Assembly: GCF_035593985.1 (NCBI RefSeq)
Contig: NZ_CP141587.1
Location: forward strand, 2,292,001-2,356,000
From: Sphingomonas sp. LY29
GTDB lineage: Bacteria > Pseudomonadota > Alphaproteobacteria > Sphingomonadales > Sphingomonadaceae
Direction: 5' to 3'
Length of the DNA stretch: 64,000 bases
This document shows, in pieces, positions 54,006 to 62,338 of this stretch (the stretch's first letter is position 1; each line of letters starts with the position of its first letter). Under the pieces are notes generated by a model. It was given only the letters and a program-made list of their open reading frames with translations. It was not told the DNA's origin and searched no databases. The position numbers and the translations under genes were made by a program.

Positions 54006-54715
54006 TTGGCGTCGAGCACGTCGCGCATCGTGTAGCGGCCGGGAGCACGTCCGCGCAGGAATTTGGCAGCAGCGACCGCGCCGCGCGCGAATATCGAGCG
54101 GTTCTCGGCGCGGTGCGACAGGATCACTCGCTCGTCGGGGCCAAGAAACAGCACTTCGTGATCGCCCGCGACCGTTCCTCCCCGGACCGCGGAATAGCCA
54201 AGCGCTCCCGCCTGACGCGCGAGCCCGGTGCCGTCGCGCCCACGTTCGCTTGGCAAGGTCGTGCCGCGGCCCCGCTCGGCGGCGGTGCCCAGGTGTAGCG
54301 CGGTGCCCGACGGCGCATCGGCCTTGCGACGATGATGCGCCTCGACGATCTCGATGTCCCACTCGTCCGGACCAAGCACGGCCGCCGCCCGCTCTACCAG
54401 GTCGGCGAGCAGCGCGACGCCGAGCGACGTGTTGGGGGCGACCAACACCGCGATCGACCGCGCGGCCTCGTCGATCATATTGTCGTGGTCGGCGGTCAGG
54501 CCGGTGGTCCCGATCAGGATGGGAACCCCCGCCGACAGGGCGCGGTCGAGGCTGTGATGCAGTGCGTCGGGCGCGGAAAAGTCGACGAGTACGTCGCCCA
54601 CAGCACCCGCGATCTCCGCCCCCTCGTCGCTCGCGGCGGCGTCGGCGATCGCACGGCCCATGCGGCCTTCTGGTGCGAACAGGGCAATGCGGACGGGTTG
54701 CTGGTCGGTGCGCAT
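54002..54715 (-). CDS. dapB: 4-hydroxy-tetrahydrodipicolinate reductase
   Basis: Second committed step to diaminopimelate and lysine. The product is 237 residues. The NAD(P)-binding motif is the variant APEGRMGRAI near the N-terminus, then DVLVDFSAPDA, GTTGL, APNTSLGV, and the active-site EAHHRRKADAPSGTA. The start at 54715 (MRTDQQPVRIALF) gives a family-like N-terminus; the open frame before it is not homologous. Coupled to nth through overlapping codons. Confidence 0.93.
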   Translation of the reverse strand: MRTDQQPVRIALFAPEGRMGRAIADAAASDEGAEIAGAVGDVLVDFSAPDALHHSLDRALSAGVPILIGTTGLTADHDNMIDEAARSIAVLVAPNTSLGVALLADLVERAAAVLGPDEWDIEIVEAHHRRKADAPSGTALHLGTAAERGRGTTLPSERGRDGTGLARQAGALGYSAVRGGTVAGDHEVLFLGPDERVILSHRAENRSIFARGAVAAAKFLRGRAPGRYTMRDVLDAK

Positions 54716-54737
54716 GGGAAAGCTGATGGCGCAGCGA

Positions 54738-55496
54738 TCAGGCGGGCGCAATGCCCAGACGTTCCTGAAGCGAAGTCGCAGCGGCAGGGGCACGCAACTT
54801 CGCACCGTTGATCATGAAGATGTAGGAGTCGCGGCCGTCGGCGGCCCAGCGCCCGGCGCGCTCGGCGAAGGCGTCGAGCGCTGCGTCGTCGTATCCGGTA
54901 GCGACCTCCTCCTGCATCCGCTGGAGCCGAGCGTAAGCGAAGCTTGCCGTGTCGGCGTCGATGCACGGAAACTCGTCATCGTCCCCGAAAACGACTGCGA
55001 CGTCATGACGCCGAGCAAGCTCGAAGAAGCGCTCGTCGCGGAAGCTTTCGTGACGCGGTTCGATGACGTGGCGGAGGCGGACGCTTTCGTGTTCTGGCGG
55101 TAGGAGCGCGAAGAAAGCAGCGATGTCGTCGGCGTCGAATTTCCGCCGTGCGGCCAGCATCCACAGGATCGGACCGAGCTTATTGCCCAATGCGGTCACC
55201 CCCTGCGCCAAAAAATTGCCAACCCCTTCGCCCGCGTCGGCGAGGGCGGGACGGGTGACGCAGTAACGCGACCCCTTGACCGCGAATTGAAAGCCATCGG
55301 GAGCGGCCTCGCCCCACTTCTCCCAGGTCGAGCGTGCCTGACGTGAGTAGAAGGTGCCGTTAATCTCGATCGCGCCGAAGCGGCTGGCGGCGTACTCAAG
55401 TTCCGCCCGCTGAGGCAGTCCCGGCGGAAAGAAGACGCCGCGCCAGGGCGCGTAGCTCCACCCGCCAATCCCCACCCTGATCGTCGCATCAGTCAT
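54738..55496 (-). CDS. DUF72-family protein
   Basis: A 252-residue protein of the YecE/DUF72 group, a TIM-barrel family of unknown function. It begins IRVGIGGWSYAPWRGVFFPPGLPQRAELEYAASRF, the family hallmark, followed by EINGTFYS and FQFAVKGSRYCVT; the glutamate-rich ending ATGYDDAALDAFAERAGRW is also typical. ATG 55496 (MTDATIRVG) is preferred over the open frame 12 codons earlier. It lies 22 bases upstream of dapB. Confidence 0.9.
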   Translation of the reverse strand: MTDATIRVGIGGWSYAPWRGVFFPPGLPQRAELEYAASRFGAIEINGTFYSRQARSTWEKWGEAAPDGFQFAVKGSRYCVTRPALADAGEGVGNFLAQGVTALGNKLGPILWMLAARRKFDADDIAAFFALLPPEHESVRLRHVIEPRHESFRDERFFELARRHDVAVVFGDDDEFPCIDADTASFAYARLQRMQEEVATGYDDAALDAFAERAGRWAADGRDSYIFMINGAKLRAPAAATSLQERLGIAPA

Positions 55497-55532
55497 GGTC
55501 GCCAGCCTGTACCCCGGCGATCCGGCTTGCAA

Positions 55533-55934
55533 CTAGTCGGCGATAAACCGTGCAGCGATATCGCGGGCGAGGCGCGCCGGACGCTTGGTGACCGCATCGA
55601 GGCAGCACCAGCTAGAGGTTACTTCCGCCAGCACGGTCTCGCCGCGTTTGATGACGGTGGTGAACAGCGCCTTGGCGCCTTCGACCTTTTGCGCGACGAC
55701 GTCGGCAACGACCACATCGTCGAGGAAGGTCGGGCGGCGATATTTGATCTCGTGGCTCAACGCGACCCACAGGTGCCTTGCGACCGCCTCGGGCGGGGCA
55801 AGGCTCTCCCAATAGCGGATCACCGCCTCCTGCACCCATTTGAGGTACACGCTATTGTTGACGTGACCCATATGGTCGATGTCGGCAGCGACGATGCCGA
55901 TCGGATGATGATAAGCGGCTGGCGTCATGGTCAT
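55533..55934 (-). CDS. YbgC-like acyl-CoA thioesterase (hot-dog fold)
   Basis: A 133-residue (or 131 from ATG 55928) thioesterase of the 4-hydroxybenzoyl-CoA type, with the active-site segment DIDHMGHVNNSVYLKWVQEAVIRYW carrying the catalytic Asp and the HVNN signature, and YRRPTFLDDVVV in the second strand pair. The natural acyl-CoA is unknown. It follows the DksA-like gene after a short gap with a -35-like TTGACA and ends 36 bases before the DUF72 gene. Confidence 0.88.
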   Translation of the reverse strand: MTMTPAAYHHPIGIVAADIDHMGHVNNSVYLKWVQEAVIRYWESLAPPEAVARHLWVALSHEIKYRRPTFLDDVVVADVVAQKVEGAKALFTTVIKRGETVLAEVTSSWCCLDAVTKRPARLARDIAARFIAD

Positions 55935-55948
55935 TTCATGCTTGTTGC

Positions 55949-55962
55949 TGACAATAGTGTCA
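55949..55962 (-). promoter_or_regulatory. TGACA-N4-TGTCA inverted repeat with a TTGACA -35-like element
   Basis: In the 34-base gap before the thioesterase the minus strand reads TTGACACTATTGTCA: a perfect -35 hexamer embedded in a five-base inverted repeat. A -10 partner 17 bases downstream is poor (CATGAA) and would fall almost on the start codon, so this may be an operator or a promoter for a leaderless message. Confidence 0.3.
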
Positions 55963-55968
55963 ATATCA

Positions 55969-56232
55969 TTACCGCAGCTGGCTGTCCTTGCTGCCCCGAC
56001 GATTGATGCCCGACGCGACCCGCGCGGCGTCTCGCTTGGCCTGGCAGGCGATGCAGGTGCGGGCCGAGGGCAGCGCCTTGCGACGTGCGGCGGGAATGTC
56101 CTCCCCGCAATCGTCGCATTCGTCGCTTCCATCGCCGGCCAGCAATGCCGCGCGGGCGGACAGCACCGCGTCGGTGATAGTGTCGTCAATCTGATCCTGC
56201 ACCGCGCCGTCGCGCGTCCATCCACCGGCCAT
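55969..56232 (-). CDS. DksA/TraR-family C4 zinc-finger protein
   Basis: An 87-residue protein with a helical N-terminus and a C4 zinc finger, C39-x2-C42 and C60-x2-C63 (CDDCGEDIPAARRKALPSARTCIACQ), the TraR/DksA pattern. It lacks the long coiled coil with the two tip aspartates of true DksA, so it is closer to YbiI/TraR-like short forms that may touch RNA polymerase. It is divergent from the sirtuin gene, 67 bases apart. Confidence 0.88.
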   Translation of the reverse strand: MAGGWTRDGAVQDQIDDTITDAVLSARAALLAGDGSDECDDCGEDIPAARRKALPSARTCIACQAKRDAARVASGINRRGSKDSQLR

Positions 56233-56299
56233 CTTATTCTCCTGATTAAGGAAATGGTGATCCGATCACATGGTTCCAAGCGCTTGCTATCGCCGAGTC

Positions 56300-57007
56300 A
56301 TGCGCGAAATCCGCAACATCGTCATTCTGACCGGCGCAGGCATTTCCGCGGAAAGCGGCATTCGCACGTTCCGCGCCGCCGACGGCCTGTGGGAAGATCA
56401 TCGGATCGAGGACGTAGCAACGCCCCAGGCCTTCGTGCGCGACCCCGCTCTGGTGCATCGCTTCTACGATGCTCGGCGCGCCAATCTGGAGACGGTGAAG
56501 CCCAACGCGGCCCATATCGCCCTGGCCAAGCTGGATGCAGAGTGGAAGGGCGACCTCCTCATCGTCACGCAGAACGTCGACGACCTTCACGAGCGCGCTG
56601 GGGCGAACCGCCTGCTCCACATGCATGGCGAGCTTCGCAGCGGCTGGTGCCTGCGCTGTAATGAGCGGTCGGGCTGGAGCGGCGCGATGGGAGAAGATTC
56701 CACCTGCCCAGCGTGCGAGACGGTCGGCATGGTCCGCCCCGACATCGTCTGGTTCGGCGAGATGCCCTACGAGATGGAGCGGATAGACGAGGCGATCATG
56801 AAGGCCGACCTGTTCGTGTCGATCGGAACGTCGGGCGCGGTCTACCCCGCAGCGGGATTTGTGCAGACCGCCAAATATTGTGGCGCCGACACGCTGGAAA
56901 TCAACTTGGAGCCCAGCCAGGGGAGCATCTTTTTCGACGAGCGGCGATACGGGCCGGCCAGCGTCGAAGTGCCGAAATGGGTGTCGGAACTGCTGGCGAG
57001 CGGTTAG
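56300..57007 (+). CDS. cobB: NAD-dependent protein deacylase (sirtuin, CobB/SIRT5 class)
   Basis: Removes acyl groups from lysines using NAD. The 235-residue product has GAGISAESGIRTFR at 12-25, TQNVDDLH at 90-97, catalytic His109 (HMHGEL) and a Zn ribbon C117, C120, C136, C139. Y56 and R59 (YDAR) match the Tyr/Arg pair that gives class III sirtuins preference for succinyl- and malonyl-lysine. The ATG at 56300 is chosen; the open frame before it is ten codons longer without homology. The stop overlaps the convergent era stop by four bases. Confidence 0.93.
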   Translation: MREIRNIVILTGAGISAESGIRTFRAADGLWEDHRIEDVATPQAFVRDPALVHRFYDARRANLETVKPNAAHIALAKLDAEWKGDLLIVTQNVDDLHERAGANRLLHMHGELRSGWCLRCNERSGWSGAMGEDSTCPACETVGMVRPDIVWFGEMPYEMERIDEAIMKADLFVSIGTSGAVYPAAGFVQTAKYCGADTLEINLEPSQGSIFFDERRYGPASVEVPKWVSELLASG

Positions 57008-57897
57008 TCGGCCCAGTCCAGCCCGATATCCTTGTAGAGCCCGCGATCCTCGTCCCAGCGCGGATTGACCTTCACGTGCAGGAACAGGTGGACCTTGCGG
57101 CCCAAATGCTCGCCGATCGCTTCGCGCGCTGCCGAGCCGATCGCCTTCAGCCGGGCGCCGCCCTTGCCGACGACGATCGCCTTCTGGCTGTCGCGCTCGA
57201 TCAGGATCTGCTGATGGATCACCGCCGAGCCGTCCTTGCGATCTTCCCATTTCTCGGTCTCGACTGCGGCCGAATAGGGCACCTCGGCATGAAGCTGCAG
57301 GTAGAGTTGCTCGCGCGTCAGTTCCGCGGCCACCATTCGGTCGGTGGCGTCGGTCAACTGGTCCTCGGGGAAGTGCCAAGGGCTTTCGGGCATCGCCGCG
57401 GCGAGGTGCGCCTTCAGGTCGGCGACGCCATCGCCGGTCGAGGCGGAGATCATGAAAATACGCTCGGGCGACAGCCGCTCGGCAAGGCGCGCGGCGAGGA
57501 CCAGCAGCGTTTCCTTGTCGGCGATGTCGACCTTGTTGAGCACGAGGATGCGCGGCTCGGAGCGAGCCTCGACTCCTTCGATCACCTGTTCGACGCGCGG
57601 GCCGACCTTGGCCGCGGCGTCGATGACCAGCACGACGCGGTCGGCATCGTCGGCGCCTTCCCACGCGGCCTTCACCATCGCGCGGTCGAGGCGGCGGTTG
57701 GGGGTGAAGATGCCGGGCGTATCGACCAGCAGCATCTGCACGTCATCCTCGATGGCAATCCCCATCAGGCGGGCGCGGGTGGTCTGCGCCTTGGGGCTGA
57801 CAATCGCGACCTTCTGGCCGACGATCGCGTTGACGAGGGTCGACTTGCCGGCGTTGGGCGCGCCGAGCACGGCGACGAGGCCGCATCGTTGGGTCAC
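57004..57897 (-). CDS. era: GTPase Era
   Basis: A 297-residue GTPase that checks 16S rRNA maturation in the small ribosomal subunit. G1 GAPNAGKST is at 12-20, G3 DTPG at 59-62 and G4 LNKVD near 125. The C-terminal KH domain includes GKGGARLKAIGSAAREAIGEHL, which grips the 16S tail. It overlaps rnc by four bases (ATGA). Confidence 0.97.
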   Translation of the reverse strand: MTQRCGLVAVLGAPNAGKSTLVNAIVGQKVAIVSPKAQTTRARLMGIAIEDDVQMLLVDTPGIFTPNRRLDRAMVKAAWEGADDADRVVLVIDAAAKVGPRVEQVIEGVEARSEPRILVLNKVDIADKETLLVLAARLAERLSPERIFMISASTGDGVADLKAHLAAAMPESPWHFPEDQLTDATDRMVAAELTREQLYLQLHAEVPYSAAVETEKWEDRKDGSAVIHQQILIERDSQKAIVVGKGGARLKAIGSAAREAIGEHLGRKVHLFLHVKVNPRWDEDRGLYKDIGLDWAD

Positions 57898-58556
57898 TTC
57901 AATGTCTCCAATAAAGCCGCGGCGGCCGCGGTTTCGGCTTCCTGCTTCGATGCGCCTTCGGCTTCGGCGCTGCCATACCGACCTAGCGACACCTGCACCT
58001 TGAAGCGTGGGGCGTGGTGAGGGCCGAAGCGGCTGACCAATTCATAGGCGGGAACGCCGAGGTTGCGCGCGGCGGCGCGTTCCTGAAGCGCGGACTTGGG
58101 ATGAACCGGCGCCTTCACCTGTCCGTCGAGGAATGGCGCCCAGTGGGTGCGAATGAACGCGTCGGCCTTGGCGAGGCCGCCCAACAGAAAGATCGCGCCG
58201 AGCAGAGCCTCGACGACGTCGCCGACGACATTGTCGCTGAGATTGGCATGGTCTTCGCGTGCCTGTTTGCCGAGCCGGATGAAGGGCGAGACTTCCAGCG
58301 CACGGCCGACCTCGGCGCAGGTTTCGCGCGCGACCAGCGCATTGTAGCGGCGGCTCATCTTGCCTTCGGGTTCGCTTGGGAAGCGCTCGTACAGCCAAGC
58401 AGCGACGACCAAGCCGAGAACGCGGTCGCCGAGAAACTCCAGCCGCTCATAGGTGTCGCCGCCGTGGCTTCCGTGCGTCAGCGCACGTTCGATCAGCGCC
58501 GCATCGGTTGGCGCGCCGCTAAGAGCTTGGGTGACGAAGGGCGGGATGCGGCTCAT
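57894..58556 (-). CDS. rnc: Ribonuclease III
   Basis: Cleaves double-stranded RNA, including rRNA precursors. The 220-residue product has the signature ERLEFLGDRVLGLVVAAWL, where the signature usually reads GDAVL, the second acidic site (VVGDVVEALLGAIFLLGG) and a C-terminal dsRNA-binding domain (about 150-220) with LGRYGSAEAEGASKQEAETAAAAALL. lepB-rnc-era is a common gene order and each pair here overlaps by four bases. Confidence 0.96.
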   Translation of the reverse strand: MSRIPPFVTQALSGAPTDAALIERALTHGSHGGDTYERLEFLGDRVLGLVVAAWLYERFPSEPEGKMSRRYNALVARETCAEVGRALEVSPFIRLGKQAREDHANLSDNVVGDVVEALLGAIFLLGGLAKADAFIRTHWAPFLDGQVKAPVHPKSALQERAAARNLGVPAYELVSRFGPHHAPRFKVQVSLGRYGSAEAEGASKQEAETAAAAALLETLK

Positions 58557-59404
58557 GGATTATAGTCGTAGCCGAGGCGATCGCTGCGGAGGGCGCTGAA
58601 CCAGGTCCACGGCTTGATCAGGCTCGCGCTGCCGTCGGTCGACCAATAGGCGCGCTCGGCGCGGCCGACGAGGCGGTCCATTGGGATGAAGCCCATGCCG
58701 GGGATCGGCCCGCTCGGCGAGAAGCGGCTGTCGGCGCTGTCGTCTCGATTGTCGCCCATCATGAAGACATGGCCTTCAGGGACGACGACCGGTCCGAAAT
58801 TGTCGCCCGGCAGGCCGTCCGCCTGATCGAGCGTTACATAGCTGACGCCCTCGGGCAGCGTTTCGCGATAGGCGGGGTACAGGCAGAGCGTCCCACCATC
58901 GGCCGCGCGGCGCGTGGCACCTTCGAGCGCATATTGCACGCGGCACGGGCTGTTCGGGCTGACGGGCATCGCATAGTCGGCGATCCGCTGCCGAGGGACC
59001 GGACGGCCGTTGATCGACAGCACGCCCTTTTCGACCGCGATGAGGTCGCCGGGAAGGCCAATCACGCGCTTGACGACGTCGGCGCCTTCCGGACCGACGA
59101 ACACGGCGACGTCGCCGCGGTCGGGGTTCGATCCCAGCACCCGTCCCGCGAACGAGGGAACGTGCCAGGGGAAGCTCGCGCTCGAATAGCCGTACGGCCA
59201 CTTCGACACGAACAGGTGGTCGCCCATCATCATCGTCGGAAGCATCGATCCGGTCGGAATGCTGAACGGCGCGACGATCAGGCTTCGAAGCAGCCATGCC
59301 AGAAGCGCGATGACCGCCAGCGAACGAAGGAAACTGCCGGGCGATTCCTTTTTGGCATCGCTGGGTTCGGTGTCGGGGCGGCGTTTGGAGAAGGGAAGGG
59401 CCAT
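58553..59404 (-). CDS. lepB: Signal peptidase I
   Basis: Inner-membrane protease that removes signal peptides. The 283-residue product has one anchor helix (about 26-44), catalytic Ser53 in IPTGSMLPTMMMGD, general-base Lys112 in DVVKRVIGLPGD, and box E MMGDNRDDSADSRFSPSGPIP. The N-terminal 25 residues are charged. The gene is divergent from pgi, with 67 bases between the two starts. Confidence 0.97.
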   Translation of the reverse strand: MALPFSKRRPDTEPSDAKKESPGSFLRSLAVIALLAWLLRSLIVAPFSIPTGSMLPTMMMGDHLFVSKWPYGYSSASFPWHVPSFAGRVLGSNPDRGDVAVFVGPEGADVVKRVIGLPGDLIAVEKGVLSINGRPVPRQRIADYAMPVSPNSPCRVQYALEGATRRAADGGTLCLYPAYRETLPEGVSYVTLDQADGLPGDNFGPVVVPEGHVFMMGDNRDDSADSRFSPSGPIPGMGFIPMDRLVGRAERAYWSTDGSASLIKPWTWFSALRSDRLGYDYNP

Positions 59405-59471
59405 TGGCGGGGCTTCTTCGCGTGTGCGCGCCCAAGGTCAAGCGGGGATGGTAAATCGGGAGCGTCCGACT

Positions 59472-60995
59472 ATGAGACTGGACATGACGATTCTCCCCCA
59501 TGATGCGGCCTGGGCGGCCGTCGATGCGCTCCAGCCCCGTCCCTTGATCGACCTGTTCGCGAAGGATGCTGAGCGGGTGGCGCTTTACTCGCGCGATGTC
59601 GCCGACATTCACTTCGACTGGTCCAAGACGCCACTCGACGGTGACGTGCTCAAGGCGTTCGAACAACTGGCCGACGCCGCTGGCTATCGCGCCGCACGCG
59701 ACCGCCTGTTCGCGGGCGAGGTGGTCAATCCGACCGAGGGGCGTCCCGCCACCCACGTTGCCGAGCGCGGGCAGGGGTCGGCAGAGGACAATCGTCTGGC
59801 GGCGGAACGGCATGGGCGGATGCGGAGCCTGGTCGACGCGATCGAGGCGGGGGCGTTCGGCGAGATCGACGCGATCCTGCATATCGGGATCGGCGGTTCG
59901 GCGCTTGGGCCCGACCTGATCATCGACGCGCTCGGTCGCGACGCGGACCGGTTCGACGTGCGCGTCCTTGCCAACATCGACGGCGAAGCGTTCGACGAAG
60001 CGGTTGGCGGGCTCGACCCGGCAAGCACGCTGGTCGTCGCGGTCAGCAAGACCTTCACCACGATCGAAACCCTGACCAACGTCGAGGCCGCGATGGAATG
60101 GCTTCGCGAGGGCGGAGTCGCCGACCCGTACGGCCAATTGATCGCGGTGACCGCGGCGCCCGAGAAGGCCGTCGAATATGGCATCGACGAAACGCGGGTG
60201 CTGGCCTTCAACGAAGGCGTGGGCGGACGTTACAGCTTGTGGTCGACGGTCGGCCTGTCGATCGCGCTCGCGCTCGGCTGGGGCGCGTTCGAGGAACTGC
60301 TGGAGGGCGCGGCGGAAATGGACCGCCATGTTCGGCTGACCGACGGCGCCGACAATGTCGCGCTGCTGGCGGCATTCGGCGACCTGTTGTCCACGCAGAT
60401 CGCCAAGGCGGGCAGCCGCGCGGTGATGGCTTATGACGAGCGGTTGCGCCTGCTCCCCGACTATCTCCAGCAACTCGAGATGGAATCGAACGGCAAATCG
60501 GTGAACGCCGACGGCAAGCCGCTCGGCCGTCCGTCGGCACCGGTCACCTGGGGCGGGGTCGGGACCGACGCGCAGCACGCGGTGTTCCAGTTGCTCCACC
60601 AAGGCACGGCCGCGATCCCAGTCGAGTTCGTTGCGGTGATCGAAAATGAGGACAGCCTCGATCCGCGCCACCACCAATTGCTGCTCGGCAATTGCTTCGC
60701 GCAGGGAGCGGCGCTCATGGCCGGCCGCGCCCACGAGGACGGCGCGCGCGCTTATGCAGGCAACCGTCCGTCGGCGACTGTGCTGTTGACCCGGCTCGAT
60801 CCGCGCAGTCTCGGCGCACTGCTGTCCTTTTACGAGCATCGCACTTTTGCCAACGCGGTGATGCTGGGCATCAATCCGTTCGACCAGTTCGGGGTCGAGC
60901 TTGGCAAGGAAATGGCGAAGAAGCTCGACGACGAGACCGGACGTGCGAGCCTAGACGCGTCGACCCGCGATCTGATCGAAAGGGCCGGGCTGTGA
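59472..60995 (+). CDS. pgi: Glucose-6-phosphate isomerase
   Basis: Interconverts glucose-6-phosphate and fructose-6-phosphate. The product is 507 residues from ATG 59472 (MRLDMTILPHDAAW); ATG 59484 is an alternative. The family signatures are IGIGGSALGPDLI, VSKTFTTIETLTN and GVGGRYSLWSTVGLSIALALG, with the C-terminal ELGKEMAKKL. The long open frame upstream lies within lepB in antisense and is not used. Its stop overlaps the gor start (GTGA). Confidence 0.96.
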   Translation: MRLDMTILPHDAAWAAVDALQPRPLIDLFAKDAERVALYSRDVADIHFDWSKTPLDGDVLKAFEQLADAAGYRAARDRLFAGEVVNPTEGRPATHVAERGQGSAEDNRLAAERHGRMRSLVDAIEAGAFGEIDAILHIGIGGSALGPDLIIDALGRDADRFDVRVLANIDGEAFDEAVGGLDPASTLVVAVSKTFTTIETLTNVEAAMEWLREGGVADPYGQLIAVTAAPEKAVEYGIDETRVLAFNEGVGGRYSLWSTVGLSIALALGWGAFEELLEGAAEMDRHVRLTDGADNVALLAAFGDLLSTQIAKAGSRAVMAYDERLRLLPDYLQQLEMESNGKSVNADGKPLGRPSAPVTWGGVGTDAQHAVFQLLHQGTAAIPVEFVAVIENEDSLDPRHHQLLLGNCFAQGAALMAGRAHEDGARAYAGNRPSATVLLTRLDPRSLGALLSFYEHRTFANAVMLGINPFDQFGVELGKEMAKKLDDETGRASLDASTRDLIERAGL

Positions 60996-62338
60996 GCGGC
61001 TACGACGTCGACCTGTTCGTCATTGGTGCCGGATCGGGTGGGGTCCGCGCGTCGCGCATCGCGGCCAGCCATGGCGCGAAAGTCGCGGTGGCCGAGGAGT
61101 TCCGCGTCGGCGGCACCTGCGTCATCCGCGGCTGCGTCCCGAAAAAGCTGCTCGTCTACGGCGCGCACTTCGCCGAGGACCTCAACGATGCCGCGATGTT
61201 CGGCTGGGACGTGCCGGAAAAGCGGTTCGACTGGAACGTGCTACGCGACAACGTTGCCGCGGAAGTCGGGCGGCTCGAAGGCCTGTATGGCGAGACGCTG
61301 AGCAACAACAAGGTCGAGGTCATTTGCGAACGCGCAGTGCTCGATGGTCCGAACAGCGTTCGGCTGGAGAGCGGCCGGAGGATCACGGCGGGCAAAATCC
61401 TGATCGCCAGCGGCGCGAGGCCGTTCATGCCCGAGATCGAGGGCATCGAGCATGCGATCAGCTCGAACGAAGTCTTCCTTCTCGAGCAATTGCCGAAGCG
61501 GATCGTGATTGCCGGCGGTGGCTACATCGCCAACGAATTCGCTGGCATTTTCAACGAGTTCGGGTCGAAGGTGACGATCGTCAATCGCGGCGACACGATC
61601 CTGCGCGGCTATGACGAACAGATGCGCGATCGCCTGCTGCAGATCTCGATGACCAAAGGGATCGAGTTCCGCTTCAATTCGACCTTTTCGGCGATCGAAA
61701 AGCGCGAGGATGGGACGCTGCTGGCGCGGATGGACGGATGTGACGATCTGGTCGCGGACCAGATCATGTTTGCCACGGGGCGGGTGCCCAATATCGAAGG
61801 GCTCGGGCTCGAGCAGGTCGGGGTGAGGACCGGCCAGCGCGGCCAGATCGAAGTCGACGACGAGAGCCGCACCAGCATTCCGAGCATCTTTGCGGTCGGC
61901 GACGTGACCGATCGCATCCAACTGACCCCGGTCGCCATCCGCGAGGGCCATGCCTTCGCGGACTCACAGTTCGGCAACAATCCGTGGACGGTCGATCATG
62001 GCTGCGTGCCGAATGCGGTCTTCTCCCACCCGCCTATCGCCGGCGTCGGCCTGACCGAGAGCGAAGCGCGCAGCAAATATGGGCAGATCCGCACGTTCAC
62101 GAGCGATTTCAGGGCGATGAAGAACGTCCTTGCCGGCCGCAACGAGCGCTCGCTCTACAAGTTGATCGTCGATTCAGCGACCGACCGGATCGTCGGCATT
62201 CACATGATCGGTCCCGATGCGCCGGAAATCCTGCAGTCCGCGGCGATCGCAGTGAAGGCTGGACTGAAGAAGCAGGACTTCGACAACACGGTCGCGCTTC
62301 ACCCGACGATGGCCGAAGAACTGGTGCTGATGCGCTGA
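60992..62338 (+). CDS. gor: Glutathione-disulfide reductase
   Basis: Reduces glutathione disulfide with NADPH. The 448-residue flavoprotein has the FAD motif IGAGSGGVRASRIA, the redox disulfide C43-x4-C48 in GGTCVIRGCVPKK, the NADPH motif GGGYIANEFAGIF, FAVGDVTDRIQLTPVAI, and the C-terminal HPTMAEELVLMR with the catalytic His-Glu. It starts at a GTG overlapping the pgi stop. Mycothione or trypanothione reductase is unlikely in this lineage. Confidence 0.95.
   Translation: MSGYDVDLFVIGAGSGGVRASRIAASHGAKVAVAEEFRVGGTCVIRGCVPKKLLVYGAHFAEDLNDAAMFGWDVPEKRFDWNVLRDNVAAEVGRLEGLYGETLSNNKVEVICERAVLDGPNSVRLESGRRITAGKILIASGARPFMPEIEGIEHAISSNEVFLLEQLPKRIVIAGGGYIANEFAGIFNEFGSKVTIVNRGDTILRGYDEQMRDRLLQISMTKGIEFRFNSTFSAIEKREDGTLLARMDGCDDLVADQIMFATGRVPNIEGLGLEQVGVRTGQRGQIEVDDESRTSIPSIFAVGDVTDRIQLTPVAIREGHAFADSQFGNNPWTVDHGCVPNAVFSHPPIAGVGLTESEARSKYGQIRTFTSDFRAMKNVLAGRNERSLYKLIVDSATDRIVGIHMIGPDAPEILQSAAIAVKAGLKKQDFDNTVALHPTMAEELVLMR

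Noticed and set aside
58776..60839. A 687-codon minus-strand frame spanning pgi and lepB
   Set aside because: It runs antisense to pgi and out of frame with lepB; both real genes have unambiguous catalytic motifs.
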